Shown piece after piece: positions 1 to 8,815 of a stretch of DNA of 64,000 bases. The stretch lies in NCBI RefSeq assembly GCF_010727475.1, contig NZ_AP022567.1, positions 4,774,001 through 4,838,000 of the forward strand, read 5' to 3'. The position numbers were made by a program, and so were the translations under genes. How positions within the stretch are numbered: position 1 is the first letter of the stretch; every line of letters starts with the position of its first letter. This DNA comes from Mycolicibacterium mageritense. GTDB lineage: Bacteria > Actinomycetota > Actinomycetes > Mycobacteriales > Mycobacteriaceae. Under the pieces are notes generated by a model. It searched no databases. It was not told where the DNA came from and was given only the letters and a program-made list of their open reading frames with translations.

Positions 1-2289
1 CAGCGCGCGGGCGGCACACTCCCGGAAGCGGGAGGCGAACAGTGCCGAGCCACCGACCTCGGCGGTCACAATGGCTTCGACCTCATCGGCATCGAACACG
101 AAAAGATCGGCGCCGGGCGGATTCTCGCCGCTGTCGGGCAGCCGCACGATGATGCCGTCGTCGGAGGCAGTGGGCTTCTCGTCGATGCCGTACCGTTCCC
201 GCAGCCGCCGGCCGACCGCGAGCGCCAACGGGCCGTGCACGCGCAACCCGTACGGCGAATGCAGGATCACGCGCCAATCGCCGAGCTCGTCACGGAACCG
301 CTCGACCACGAACGTGGTGTCGCTCGGCACCACGCCCGTAGCCTGCCGCTGCTCGGCCAGCAGCTGATGGAGGTTGTCCGTCGCGTATCCGGCGAAACCC
401 ATGTCCTGGCACTGCTCGTCGAACTCCGCGCGGTCGAGACTCGCCAGCTCGCCCGTGAACGCTCCGACCGCGGCACCCAGTTCCGCGGGACGGCCCACGC
501 TGTCACCCCGCCAGAACGGCAGCCGTGCGGGCTGGCCCGGTGCCGGGATGACCAGCACCCGGTCATGGGTGATCTCGGTGATGCGCCAGCTGGTGGCGCC
601 AAGTGATATCACGTCGCCCGGCCGCGACTCGTACACCATCTCCTCGTCGAGTTCGCCTACCCGCGAAGGCTTTTCCGAATCGGTCGCGAGGTACACGGTG
701 AACAGGCCACGGTCGGGGATGGCGCCACCCGAGGTTACCGCGAGGCGCTGCGCGCCGGGCCGGGCCGTGAGCGTGCCTGCGTCGCGGTCGTACACCAGCC
801 GGGGCCGCAGCTCGGCGAACTCGGTCGACGGATACTTGCCCGACAACAGATCCAGCGTGGCCTCGAAGGCGCTGCGCGGCAGGGTCGCGAACGGCGCACT
901 GCGGCGGACCGCGTCGAACCACGCGTCGGCGTCGACGGGCTCCAGCGCGCACGCCGCGACGGTGTGCTGCGCGAGCACGTCGAGCGGGTTGGCCGGCACC
1001 CGCATGGTTTCGATGTCACCCGAACGCATGCGCTGCACGGTCACGGCGCAGCCGATCAGATCGGTGCGGTGTTTGGGGAAGAGCACGCCCTGCGAGATCT
1101 CTCCGACCTGATGCCCGGCACGCCCGATGCGCTGCAGCCCGCTGGCCACCGACGGCGGTGCCTCGACCTGGATCACCAGGTCGACCGCGCCCATGTCGAT
1201 GCCCAACTCCAGGCTGGATGTGGCGACGACGGCGCGCAGCCGCCCGCTCTTGAGATCCTCCTCGACCTGTGCGCGCTGTTCCTTGCTGACCGAACCGTGG
1301 TGGGCCCGGGCCAGCAGCGTCGGCGCCCCGTTGGCCTGACCACTGGCCATCAGCTGGGCCGGTGCGCCGCCCCCGACCTGCGGATTGTGGTCGAGCGACA
1401 ATTGGATTCCGGCGCGTTCGGCGTGGATCTCGTTGAGCCGCGACGTCAGGCGCTCGGCGAGGCGTCGGGAATTGGCGAACACGATCGAGGACTGATGCGA
1501 TTCGACCAGATCGACGATGCGTTCCTCGACGTCGGGCCAGATGCTGTTGTTGTCGAGGTTGGCCATGTCGGGCACCGGAACCTGCACCGACAGGTCGAAG
1601 GTCTTGGCCGCCGGCGGCGCGACGATGGTGGTCGGGGCCTGCCCGGACAGGAAACGCGCCACTTCCTCCGGCGGCCGCACGGTCGCCGACAGCCCGATGC
1701 GCTGCGCAGGCCGGTCGAGGAGCTGGTCCAGCCGTTCGAGCGAAAGCGCAAGGTGGGCACCGCGTTTGGTCGCCGCGACCGCGTGCACCTCGTCGACGAT
1801 GACGGTCTGCACCGTGGCGAGCGTCTCGCGCGCCGCCGACGTCAGCATCAGGAACAGCGATTCCGGTGTGGTGATCAGGATGTCCGGCGGCTGCGCGATC
1901 ATCGCGCGCCGCTGATTGGGCGGCGTGTCACCGGACCGAACGCCCACACTGATCTCGGGGGCGGGCAGCCCGTGGCGTTCGGCGACGCGCGTGATGCCGG
2001 TCAGCGGCGTGCGCAGGTTGCGTTCGACGTCGACGGCCAGCGCCTTGAGCGGCGACACATAGAGCACCCGGGTGCCCTTCTGCGGTGGCTCAGCGGCCAG
2101 CCGGTCGATCGCCCACAGGAACGCGGCCAGGGTCTTGCCCGACCCCGTCGGTGCGATGACCAGCGTGTTGTCGCCCTCGGCGATCGCCGACCAAGCCTGA
2201 GCCTGCGCGGCTGTGGGAGCCGGGAAGGCAGCCGTGAACCACTCCCGGGTCAGCGCGCTGAACCGGGTCAGCGGATCGGGGTGAGCCAT
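1..2289 (-). CDS. lhr: Lhr-type DEAD/DEAH-box helicase, N-terminal 763 residues (runs off the window)
   Basis: Superfamily 2 helicase of the Lhr class, an ATP-driven 3'-5' translocase on single-stranded DNA linked to DNA repair in mycobacteria (family knowledge). Visible motifs in order: Walker A APTGSGKT near residue 50, SPLKALAVD, TTPESL, the DEVH box, the SAT motif, and QRIGRAGH (motif VI) near residue 390. A winged-helix and Lhr-core region follows. The start ATG opens MAHPDPLTRFSALTREWFTA. Mycobacterial Lhr is about 1,500 residues, so roughly half is outside the window on the left. A TetR gene follows upstream on the same strand after 36 bp. Confidence 0.96.
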   Translation of the reverse strand, partial: MAHPDPLTRFSALTREWFTAAFPAPTAAQAQAWSAIAEGDNTLVIAPTGSGKTLAAFLWAIDRLAAEPPQKGTRVLYVSPLKALAVDVERNLRTPLTGITRVAERHGLPAPEISVGVRSGDTPPNQRRAMIAQPPDILITTPESLFLMLTSAARETLATVQTVIVDEVHAVAATKRGAHLALSLERLDQLLDRPAQRIGLSATVRPPEEVARFLSGQAPTTIVAPPAAKTFDLSVQVPVPDMANLDNNSIWPDVEERIVDLVESHQSSIVFANSRRLAERLTSRLNEIHAERAGIQLSLDHNPQVGGGAPAQLMASGQANGAPTLLARAHHGSVSKEQRAQVEEDLKSGRLRAVVATSSLELGIDMGAVDLVIQVEAPPSVASGLQRIGRAGHQVGEISQGVLFPKHRTDLIGCAVTVQRMRSGDIETMRVPANPLDVLAQHTVAACALEPVDADAWFDAVRRSAPFATLPRSAFEATLDLLSGKYPSTEFAELRPRLVYDRDAGTLTARPGAQRLAVTSGGAIPDRGLFTVYLATDSEKPSRVGELDEEMVYESRPGDVISLGATSWRITEITHDRVLVIPAPGQPARLPFWRGDSVGRPAELGAAVGAFTGELASLDRAEFDEQCQDMGFAGYATDNLHQLLAEQRQATGVVPSDTTFVVERFRDELGDWRVILHSPYGLRVHGPLALAVGRRLRERYGIDEKPTASDDGIIVRLPDSGENPPGADLFVFDADEVEAIVTAEVGGSALFASRFRECAARAL

Positions 2290-2325
2290 CCACCCATACT
2301 GCCGCGCGGCACCGACAAGAAGCGG

Positions 2326-2979
2326 TCAGCGGTGCTCAGGGGATGCCGCGGCCACCAGTTCGGCGGGTAGGCCCGGTACCCGGCCTACCGCGTCGAGCAG
2401 GGCGTGCGCGCAGGAATCGGCGACGAAGCCCGCGTCGATGGACGGGTCGATGACGCGCTGGCGGCACAGCTCGAACGTCAACGCGAGCCAGCCGTAGATG
2501 GTGGCCCGCAGGTCGCGTTCCACCTTGGCATCCAGCGGCTGGCCCACCGTCTCGCGGATGCGCTCCATGATCCGGTTGGCCTGCCGGTCGTTGTCGACGT
2601 CGTCGATACCCCGCAGCACGGGATCGGCACGCCCCATGCCCATGTAGGCCGCCCACGCGCCGTGCGGATGTTCCTCGTCGTAGCGCAGGTAGGCGAGCAC
2701 GCCTGCGCGCAGCTGGTCGAAAAGGCTCTGGCCGGGTTCGGCCGGAGTGTTGGTGGCCTCGAACAGGCGCTCACCCTCGGTGCGTACGACGGCGGAGAAG
2801 AAGGCCCGCTTGTCGGGGAAGTAGTGGTACATCAGCGCGCGGGACACCCCGGCGCGTTCGGCGATCTCGTCGATCCGGACCTCGTCGTACGGTCGTTGGC
2901 CGAACACTTCGGCCCCCAACGCCAACAGCTCACTGCGCCGATCGGCGGGGGAGAGCCGTCGCCTCGACTCAGCACCCAC
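2326..2979 (-). CDS. TetR/AcrR family transcriptional regulator
   Basis: 217-residue TetR-family repressor. The N-terminal helix-turn-helix spans about residues 15-60 (ELLALGAEVFGQRPYDEVRI, then AERAGVSRALMYHYFPDKRA), followed by an all-helical ligand-binding domain. The start is a GTG. It lies 36 bp upstream of lhr on the same strand; in M. tuberculosis a TetR gene also neighbours lhr (from memory of that map). The natural ligand cannot be told from sequence. No clear palindromic operator was found in its upstream region. Confidence 0.93.
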   Translation of the reverse strand: MGAESRRRLSPADRRSELLALGAEVFGQRPYDEVRIDEIAERAGVSRALMYHYFPDKRAFFSAVVRTEGERLFEATNTPAEPGQSLFDQLRAGVLAYLRYDEEHPHGAWAAYMGMGRADPVLRGIDDVDNDRQANRIMERIRETVGQPLDAKVERDLRATIYGWLALTFELCRQRVIDPSIDAGFVADSCAHALLDAVGRVPGLPAELVAAASPEHR

Positions 2980-3028
2980 GCGCTCAGCTTACTTGACACC
3001 TGTTGAACATCCCGGCAGGACCGCCGGG

Positions 3029-3205
3029 TCAGTGGCCTGACGGATCCGCGTCGTGCTCGGCGCGGGCCTCGGACCCGGTCTGGCCGGCGTCGAAGTCGTC
3101 TTCACCGCTCGCGCGGCCCACGTAGCGACCACCGCGACGCGAGCGCGCGACGTGCTCGTCGGCTTCCACGTCTGATTCCGGCTTGTCGCCACCGTCGCCC
3201 GTCAT
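3029..3205 (-). CDS. small hydrophilic acidic protein, unknown function
   Basis: 58 residues from the ATG opening MTGDGGDKPESDVEADEHVA. It is charged throughout, has no hydrophobic segment, and is rich in Asp, Glu and Arg, so it is probably disordered. A longer form from an ATG 24 bases upstream is possible. It lies between the TetR gene and the divergent membrane protein gene. Composition and third-position GC look coding, and short proteins of this type are common in mycobacteria. I do not recognise a family. Confidence 0.55.
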   Translation of the reverse strand: MTGDGGDKPESDVEADEHVARSRRGGRYVGRASGEDDFDAGQTGSEARAEHDADPSGH

Positions 3206-3299
3206 GAACGTCGAATTACCCGGTCGCATCAGGTATCAAACGCGGTGCCGCGGGGTACCGTCTGAGGTGGACGGACCCCAGCGTCCGCCGAGGTACGGC

Positions 3300-4736
3300 A
3301 TGGACTGGTTCACGGCAACCGACTACTGGCTCGCCAGGCAGGTGGTGCAGCGGGGGACCGCGGCGATCTATCTGATCGCGTTCATCGCGGCCGCTCGCCA
3401 GTTCCGTGCGCTCATGGGCTCCGCGGGCCTGCTGCCCATCCCGCAATTCCTCGCACGCACCTCGTTCCGCAACGCGCCGAGCATCTTTCACCTGCACTAC
3501 ACCGACCGGTTCTGCGCCACGATCTGCTGGCTCGGTGCCGCGCTGTCGGTGCTGCTGCTGGCCGGTTTCAGTGATGCGGTGCCGTTGTGGGCGGCGATGC
3601 TGACCTGGCTGTGCGTCTGGGCCCTTTATCTGTCGATCGTCAACGTCGGGCAGACGTGGTACTCGTTCGGCTGGGAGTCGCTGCTGCTGGAAACCGGCTT
3701 CCTGGTGGTGTTTCTGGGCAATGACGACACCGCGCCGCCCATCCTGGTGCTGCTGCTCGTGCGGTGGCTGGTTTTCCGGGTCGAGTTCGGCGCGGGCATG
3801 ATCAAGCTGCGCGGTGACCGCTGCTGGCGCACGCTGACCTGCCTGTACTACCACCACGAGACGCAACCCATGCCGGGCCCGCTGAGCTGGTTCTTCCACC
3901 ACCTGCCCAAGCCGCTGCACCGTATCGAGGTGGCGGGCAACCACTTTGCACAGCTCGTCGTTCCGTTCGCGCTGTTCGCTCCGCAACCGGTGGCGAGCTA
4001 CGCCGCCGCAATCATCATCGTCACGCAACTGTGGTTGGTGGCGTCGGGCAACTTCGCGTGGCTCAACTGGGTGACCATCGTGCTGGCGTTCGGCGCGGTG
4101 TCGGATTCCGTTCTGCCGGTCACCACGCCCGATTTACCGCCTGCACCAGCCTGGTTCATCGTCGTCGTGCTTGCGTTCACCGCGACGATCGTCGTGCTGA
4201 GCTACTGGCCCGCGCGCAATCTGGTCTCGAAGCGCCAGCGAATGAACGTGTCCTACAACAGGTATCACCTGGTCAACAGCTACGGAGCCTTCGGCGTCGT
4301 CGGGCGGACGCGTGACGAGGTGATCATCGAAGGCACCGCCGACGCACATTTGACCGAGCACACCGTGTGGCGGGAATACGAGTTCAAGGGCAAGCCCGGC
4401 GACGTGCACCGGTGGCCGCGTCAGTACGCGCCGTATCACCTGCGCCTGGACTGGCTCATGTGGTTCGCCGCCATCTCGCCTGCCTACGCCAAACCGTGGT
4501 TGCGCACGCTGCTGGTCCGGCTGCTGGAGAACGACCGCGAAACGCTCAAGCTCTTGCGCAGCAACCCCTTCGGGGACGCGCCGCCACGACATGTCCGGGC
4601 GCAGCTGTACCGCTACCGGTTCAGCACCTGGGCAGAGCTCAGGCACGAGCACGTGTGTTGGCATCGGACCCTGCTCGGCCAATACCTGCCGCCGGTCACG
4701 CTCCGCACGCCCCACGGGCAGACCGCCGGCGGCTGA
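3300..4736 (+). CDS. lipase maturation factor family membrane protein
   Basis: 478-residue polytopic membrane protein. The start ATG opens MDWFTATDYWLARQVVQRGT. Motifs match the lipase maturation factor (LMF1-like) family: WYSFGWESLLLETGFL near residue 120, then FRVEFGAGMIKLRGD with CLYYHHETQPMPGPLSW shortly after, and the late block NSYGAFGVVGRTRDE with YEFKGKPGD. About eight hydrophobic segments lie between residues 15 and 310, with a soluble C-terminal half. In vertebrates LMF1 acts in ER folding of lipases; the bacterial role is not established. It is convergent with the SDR gene, ending 1 bp from it. Confidence 0.88.
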   Translation: MDWFTATDYWLARQVVQRGTAAIYLIAFIAAARQFRALMGSAGLLPIPQFLARTSFRNAPSIFHLHYTDRFCATICWLGAALSVLLLAGFSDAVPLWAAMLTWLCVWALYLSIVNVGQTWYSFGWESLLLETGFLVVFLGNDDTAPPILVLLLVRWLVFRVEFGAGMIKLRGDRCWRTLTCLYYHHETQPMPGPLSWFFHHLPKPLHRIEVAGNHFAQLVVPFALFAPQPVASYAAAIIIVTQLWLVASGNFAWLNWVTIVLAFGAVSDSVLPVTTPDLPPAPAWFIVVVLAFTATIVVLSYWPARNLVSKRQRMNVSYNRYHLVNSYGAFGVVGRTRDEVIIEGTADAHLTEHTVWREYEFKGKPGDVHRWPRQYAPYHLRLDWLMWFAAISPAYAKPWLRTLLVRLLENDRETLKLLRSNPFGDAPPRHVRAQLYRYRFSTWAELRHEHVCWHRTLLGQYLPPVTLRTPHGQTAGG

Positions 4737-4737
4737 A

Positions 4738-5547
4738 TCAACCTTCGCGCAGTGAACGCTGGTAACGGCGCATGCCGGCGATCCAGCGGTCGTAGTCGGA
4801 ACCCTTGTGCCGGTACATGTCCAGCACCTGCGGGTGCGGCAGCACCAGGAACCGATCGGCCCGCACGGCGTCCACCGTCGCGACCGCGACATCTTCGGCA
4901 CTGATGACGCTGCCGGAGCGGACGATCGACTCGGCGCCGGCCTGTGTGTCCGGGTCGTCCGCCGCGCGCACGGCATTCAGCAGTGGGGTGTCAACGCCGA
5001 GCGGGCACACGCAACTGACGCCCACACCGTCGTCGCCATAAGTGATGGCGAGCCATTCGGCGAAGCCCACCGCCGCGTGCTTGGTCACGGTATATCCCGC
5101 CGCGCCGATCTGCGACAACAGCCCGGCGGCTGAGGCCACCGAGACGAAATAGCCGCCACCGCGGGAAACCCATTGGGGTATCAGCACATCCGCCGCCCGA
5201 ATGTGGGCCCGCAGGTTGACGTCGAGGATGACATCCCACTGCTCGTCGGTACCGAGACCCGACGCGCCGATGATCCCGGCGTTCGCGACGTAGATGTCGA
5301 CCGGGCCGAATTCGGCTTCGGCCAGGGCTACCAGGCGCTCGATGTCAGCGGTCGCGGCCGCATCGGCACGGGCAGCGATGGCGGCGCCGCCCGCCGTTCG
5401 GATCGTGTCGGCCGTCGCGGCGGCCTGACGCTCGTCGATGTCGCTGACCACCACGCGGGCCCCGGCTGCGCTCAGAGTCTGCGCGATGGCCCGGCCGATA
5501 CCTGAGCCCGCGCCGGTGACGATCGCCACCCGGTCTTCGATGTGCAT
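4738..5547 (-). CDS. SDR family NAD(P)-dependent oxidoreductase
   Basis: 269-residue classical short-chain dehydrogenase. The nucleotide-binding motif TGAGSGIG is near residue 11, SDID follows the second beta strand, NAG is near residue 90, and the active site is Ser in SVASAAG with YTVTKHA. The substrate is unknown. It is the last gene of an apparent operon that begins with the cupredoxin lipoprotein: the gap to the preceding small membrane protein is only 9 bp. It may therefore belong to the regulon of the divergent ECF sigma factor. Confidence 0.92.
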   Translation of the reverse strand: MHIEDRVAIVTGAGSGIGRAIAQTLSAAGARVVVSDIDERQAAATADTIRTAGGAAIAARADAAATADIERLVALAEAEFGPVDIYVANAGIIGASGLGTDEQWDVILDVNLRAHIRAADVLIPQWVSRGGGYFVSVASAAGLLSQIGAAGYTVTKHAAVGFAEWLAITYGDDGVGVSCVCPLGVDTPLLNAVRAADDPDTQAGAESIVRSGSVISAEDVAVATVDAVRADRFLVLPHPQVLDMYRHKGSDYDRWIAGMRRYQRSLREG

Positions 5548-5556
5548 CCCATCTGC

Positions 5557-5967
5557 CTACCGAATTTCGGCGGCGCGCGTGCGAACCGGGCGCGACACGC
5601 CGAAAATTCCCCGCAGCGACCACATCGTGAGGGCCACGACCACCAATTCTGCGAGCAGGCTGAGCAACGCGTGCGGCGCCGGCTGCAGTCCGCGCTCGCC
5701 GAACCCGAACAACCCGGTGGTGCGGGACAGCGCGAACGCCGCGACCGCGCCCGCTGATCCCACGAGCGCCGCGAGGTGCAGCCAGGCCGGCCCGCCGACC
5801 GCGATGAGCACCCCGAGCGCGCCGAAGGTCGCGACCAGTACGAGAAACCCCGGACCGATCATCGGGATGTGCTGGTAGCCATGCAGATACAGGTAGGCAT
5901 GGCTGCCCGCACTGGCGAACAATCCGCACGCGATGCCGAGATTGACCGTGGTGTCTGGGATGTTCAT
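5557..5967 (-). CDS. small integral membrane protein, unknown function
   Basis: 136 residues with about four transmembrane segments (roughly residues 7-28, 36-57, 62-84 and 102-122). Its start overlaps the stop of the metallophosphoesterase by four bases (ATGA), so the two are translationally coupled. No catalytic motif is visible and I do not recognise a named family. Its position in the cupredoxin operon suggests an envelope role, which is inference only. Confidence 0.8.
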   Translation of the reverse strand: MNIPDTTVNLGIACGLFASAGSHAYLYLHGYQHIPMIGPGFLVLVATFGALGVLIAVGGPAWLHLAALVGSAGAVAAFALSRTTGLFGFGERGLQPAPHALLSLLAELVVVALTMWSLRGIFGVSRPVRTRAAEIR

Positions 5968-6893
5968 TGTAGTGTCTCCTCTTTGAGCGCCAGCGCGGTC
6001 TGGCCCGTGGTGTAGGTGACCTCCCGGATGCCGAGCGCGTCATGCAGCTGTCCCGCGGGGAGCGTGAGTGGCTTCGGCGCGGGACCGGCGCCGGGGTGGG
6101 GCAGCGGATAGGCCGTGGTGGTCCCGCTGTAGAACGTGACGTTGCCCTCGGTCTTCGAGAACAGCTGGTGCACATGCCCGTTGAGACACGTCACCGACGC
6201 GAACCGGCGCAGGTAGCTCAGTGCCCGGCCGGCATCGTCGGTGCCCCAACCCCAGTCCGGATACATCGCGAACAGTGGGATGTGGCTGAACACGACGATC
6301 GGCGTGTCGGACGACAACGGCGCCACGTCTTTCTGCACGAACTCCAGCTGATCTTCCCCGAGGTGGCCGAGCTTCTTGAGGTTGAGTGTGTTGACCAGGC
6401 CGATCACATGCACGCCCGCGATGTCGAAGCTGTACCACCCGTCGCCGCGCGTGCCCGCGCCGAACACCGACCGGTACTTCTGCCCGGCGTCGTCGACCGA
6501 ATCGTGTTCGCCCGGCACCGTGAACACGTGCGGGGTGTGGAGCCCGGACATCATGTGCTTGACCTGATCGAACTGTTCGGGGGTCGCCAGATGCGTGAGA
6601 TCGCCCGTGTGGATGACGAAGTCCGGTTGGTGGTCGAGGTTGTTGATCTGCTCGATGGCCCGGCCGAAAGATCCGACCACGTCGGGATTGGCGGTGCCGA
6701 TGAACCCGATGTGGCTGTCGCTGACCTGAGCGAACCGCAACGTGGGGCGATCGATGTGCGCAGCCGGTGCGGCCGCCGCGTGCGACAGCACCTCGCCGCC
6801 CACCACGGCGAGCCCGACTGCGGCGCCGAACCATCCGCTGTGACGCAGGAGCTGACGGCGCGTCATGGTGTTGGGATCGCAAGCTTCGCTCAT
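5964..6893 (-). CDS. Tat-exported metallophosphoesterase
   Basis: 309 residues. A twin-arginine signal TRRQLLRHSGWFGAAVGLAV occupies about residues 11-30, ending near an AAA stretch. The calcineurin-like fold follows: QVSDSHIG (metal site 1), HTGDLTH, PGEHD, VVFSHIPL and LNGHVHQ, giving a full two-metal phosphoesterase set. It is probably secreted or lipid-surface located and hydrolyses phosphoesters; the substrate is unknown. The start overlaps the cupredoxin stop (ATGA), so the genes are co-expressed. Confidence 0.92.
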   Translation of the reverse strand: MSEACDPNTMTRRQLLRHSGWFGAAVGLAVVGGEVLSHAAAAPAAHIDRPTLRFAQVSDSHIGFIGTANPDVVGSFGRAIEQINNLDHQPDFVIHTGDLTHLATPEQFDQVKHMMSGLHTPHVFTVPGEHDSVDDAGQKYRSVFGAGTRGDGWYSFDIAGVHVIGLVNTLNLKKLGHLGEDQLEFVQKDVAPLSSDTPIVVFSHIPLFAMYPDWGWGTDDAGRALSYLRRFASVTCLNGHVHQLFSKTEGNVTFYSGTTTAYPLPHPGAGPAPKPLTLPAGQLHDALGIREVTYTTGQTALALKEETLQ

Positions 6894-7372
6894 GCTGTCA
6901 CCACCACGGTGCCCCGCATGAACGGGTGGATCGAGCAGATGTAGTCGAAGCTTCCCGGCGTGCTGAACGTGAAGCTGTAGGTACCGTTGGCATCCATCCC
7001 GGGGGAGTGGAAGGATCCGTCGCCCGCGGCCACGGTGTGCGGTTCCTCGTCGTGGTTGGTCCATGTGACGGTCTCGCCGCGCTTGACGGTCAACGTCGCC
7101 GGTACGAACGCGAAGTTGTCGATGCGTACCTCGGTGCCCGCGACCGGGGATGCCGGCGGGTCCATCGATGTCGCGGCAGGCATCGGCATGGCGGACATGC
7201 CCGTCATGGGCGCCATGCCGACCGACGTGCCGCCGTTGGCGCCGAAGTCGACGATGGTCGGGGGATCGGCAGGCGAAGGCGAGCAGGCCACCACGCCTGC
7301 CGCGGCGCTCGCCGCCGCGACGGCGATACCGATCCGCGCAAGCGCCGTGTGGCGCCGCGATTCTCGTTGCAT
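6890..7372 (-). CDS. cupredoxin-domain lipoprotein
   Basis: 160 residues. The signal peptide ends in a lipobox (GVVAC, Cys near residue 27), predicting a lipid-anchored envelope protein. The C-terminal half is a plastocyanin-like fold: VTWTNHDEEPHTV, then GTYSFTFSTPGSFDYICSIH, giving the His, Cys, His copper ligands, ending PFMRG. It probably carries one type-1 copper and acts in electron transfer or copper handling. The start chosen has a CGGAGG ribosome site nine bases upstream. First gene of a four-gene operon, divergent from an ECF sigma gene across a 39-bp inverted repeat. Confidence 0.92.
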   Translation of the reverse strand: MQRESRRHTALARIGIAVAAASAAAGVVACSPSPADPPTIVDFGANGGTSVGMAPMTGMSAMPMPAATSMDPPASPVAGTEVRIDNFAFVPATLTVKRGETVTWTNHDEEPHTVAAGDGSFHSPGMDANGTYSFTFSTPGSFDYICSIHPFMRGTVVVTA

Positions 7373-7391
7373 GGGAAACCTCCGGGATGTG

Positions 7392-7522
7392 AGCGGTTCC
7401 ACACCCGTAGATATGCCGCCGGGTTACACGTGATTCGGCTCCGGGGCCGCGTGTTCGGGTGGATCCTGAAACCGGCGGAAGCCCGTGTAACCCGGCGGCA
7501 TATCTACGGGTGTGGAACCGCT
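7392..7522. repeat. 39-bp perfect inverted repeat forming two divergent promoters
   Basis: The arm at 7392-7430 is the exact reverse complement of the arm at 7484-7522; 53 bp separate them. Each arm, read toward its own gene, carries CGTGTAACCCGGCGGC, then ATATCTAC, then GGAACCGCT. The right arm points at the ECF sigma gene and the left arm at the cupredoxin operon. A third diverged copy of the core lies at 8816-8840. The simplest reading is an autoregulated sigma-factor promoter duplicated in mirror image. The spacing between TGTAAC and TATC (9 bp) is too short for ordinary -35/-10 boxes, so the true elements need mapping. Confidence 0.85.
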
Positions 7523-7560
7523 GACGATGAGAGGTGTGCCGATGGCGGCGGAGACTTCCG

Positions 7561-8127
7561 GTGCCCGCGCAAGGTGATCCCGGCGGCGAGCCACGGCCCA
7601 GGCCCGAGTTGCACCTCGTGGGAGCGTCCGACAGCGGCCAGGCGCCGTACGCATCGTGGGAGGCGGTGTACGAGGACAACGTCACGTGGGTGTACCGGCT
7701 GCTGTTCGCGCGGCTCGGCAGCCGGGCCGACGCCGAGGATCTCACGTCGGAGGTGTTCTTGGCGGCGCTGCGCCCGCTGCGCTTGACCGCCAGCGCGGCA
7801 GAGGTCCGGGCCTACCTGCGAGCTACGGCCCGTACGGTGCTGGCCGCGCACTGGCGCGCCACGATGGGTCGCGAGATCACCACGATCGACGACGTCGAAG
7901 CGACGGGTGACCCCGACGATGCCGTCAGCACCGCGCCTGAGCGCGTCGCGACCGTGCTCGAATCGCTGCCACCGCAGTACCGGCGGGTGCTGGAACTGCG
8001 GTTCCTTGAGGGCCGGTCGATTCGCGAGTCAGCCGCCGACATGGGGGTGAGCATCGCCAACGCCAAGGTTCTGCAGCACCGTGCCCTGCGGCTGGCTGCC
8101 CAGATCAACGAGGGAGGGCACCGGTGA
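7561..8127 (+). CDS. ECF-type RNA polymerase sigma factor
   Basis: 188 residues. Region 2 lies around YASWEAVYEDNVTWVYRLLF with the RADAEDLTSEVF core; region 4 is LPPQYRRVLELRFLEGRSIR with a helix-turn-helix near residue 165. There is no region 1.1 or 3, as usual for ECF factors. The GTG start chosen has GGAG seven bases upstream; a GTG 27 bases earlier is also open. The stop overlaps the start of the Rieske protein gene (GTGA), so the two are translationally coupled, typical of a sigma/anti-sigma pair. Probably autoregulated through the inverted repeat upstream. Confidence 0.92.
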   Translation: MPAQGDPGGEPRPRPELHLVGASDSGQAPYASWEAVYEDNVTWVYRLLFARLGSRADAEDLTSEVFLAALRPLRLTASAAEVRAYLRATARTVLAAHWRATMGREITTIDDVEATGDPDDAVSTAPERVATVLESLPPQYRRVLELRFLEGRSIRESAADMGVSIANAKVLQHRALRLAAQINEGGHR

Positions 8128-8813
8128 CCAAGCGCGGGGTGCGCAAGTACGTCGACGACCTTCTCAACGGTCGCCGCCCAAGGCCTTTCCGCGCCGACGG
8201 CTTCGAAGCCGCCCAGGTGCGCACGGCCATCGAGTTGCGGGCTGCCCGCGACGGCGACGGCGACCCACGCCCGGAATTCGTCGATGCCCTCAAGCGCCGC
8301 ATCGCCGAACAACTTTCGAGCGACGAGCCCGAGCGCAAAGCGCCGTCGGCCACGCGCCGCCAGGTCATCGTGGGCACGACCGCGGCGGCCACCGCGGCAG
8401 TGGTCGCGGTCTCCGTCGACCACCTGGTGACCGGCCGCCCGGCCGAGCCGCCCGCCGATGCGGAGCTGGTCCCGAACGACGGATCGTGGCAGCCCGTCGC
8501 GCAGAGTTCCGAAGTGGCGGACGGGGACATGCGGAAGTTCGACCTCGGCACCGTGACCGGATTCGTCCGCCGGGTCGACGACCGGGTCGAGGCGGTGTCC
8601 GGCGTGTGCACGCACCAGGGCTGCAAGCTGTGGTTCGACCGGGCCGACGACCGGTTGCACTGCCCCTGCCATCTCACGTCGTTCTCACCTGCCGGCGAGG
8701 TCGTGACACACCAGTTGCCGACAGCGCCGAAGCCATTGCCGCACTTTGAGGTTCGGGAGAACCACGGCGTGATCGAAGTGCTTGCGCCGCAGCCCCCGAC
8801 CGAGCCGGCGTAG
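8124..8813 (+). CDS. membrane-anchored Rieske [2Fe-2S] protein, candidate redox-sensing anti-sigma factor
   Basis: 229 residues. The first 75 residues are a soluble charged region; RR at 78-79 is followed by a hydrophobic stretch to about residue 98 (Tat-like). Then comes a Rieske domain with both ligand motifs, CTHQGC at 162-167 and CPCH at 180-183, so a [2Fe-2S] cluster should bind. The N-terminal soluble part, single membrane segment and outside sensor domain match the layout of transmembrane anti-sigma factors, and the gene is coupled to an ECF sigma gene. Seen: the Rieske ligands and coupling. Inferred: anti-sigma function. The alternative is a simple electron-transfer subunit. Confidence 0.88.
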   Translation: MTKRGVRKYVDDLLNGRRPRPFRADGFEAAQVRTAIELRAARDGDGDPRPEFVDALKRRIAEQLSSDEPERKAPSATRRQVIVGTTAAATAAVVAVSVDHLVTGRPAEPPADAELVPNDGSWQPVAQSSEVADGDMRKFDLGTVTGFVRRVDDRVEAVSGVCTHQGCKLWFDRADDRLHCPCHLTSFSPAGEVVTHQLPTAPKPLPHFEVRENHGVIEVLAPQPPTEPA

Positions 8814-8815
8814 CC

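Noticed and set aside
2980..3028. Possible TetR operator TTGACACCTGTTGAA
   Set aside because: Symmetry is too weak once the halves are compared; fewer than half of the positions match.
6894..7745. Upstream extension of the metallophosphoesterase to a 593-residue frame
   Set aside because: The extension is antisense or out of frame to the cupredoxin gene and the inverted repeat; the Tat signal begins at the ATG chosen.
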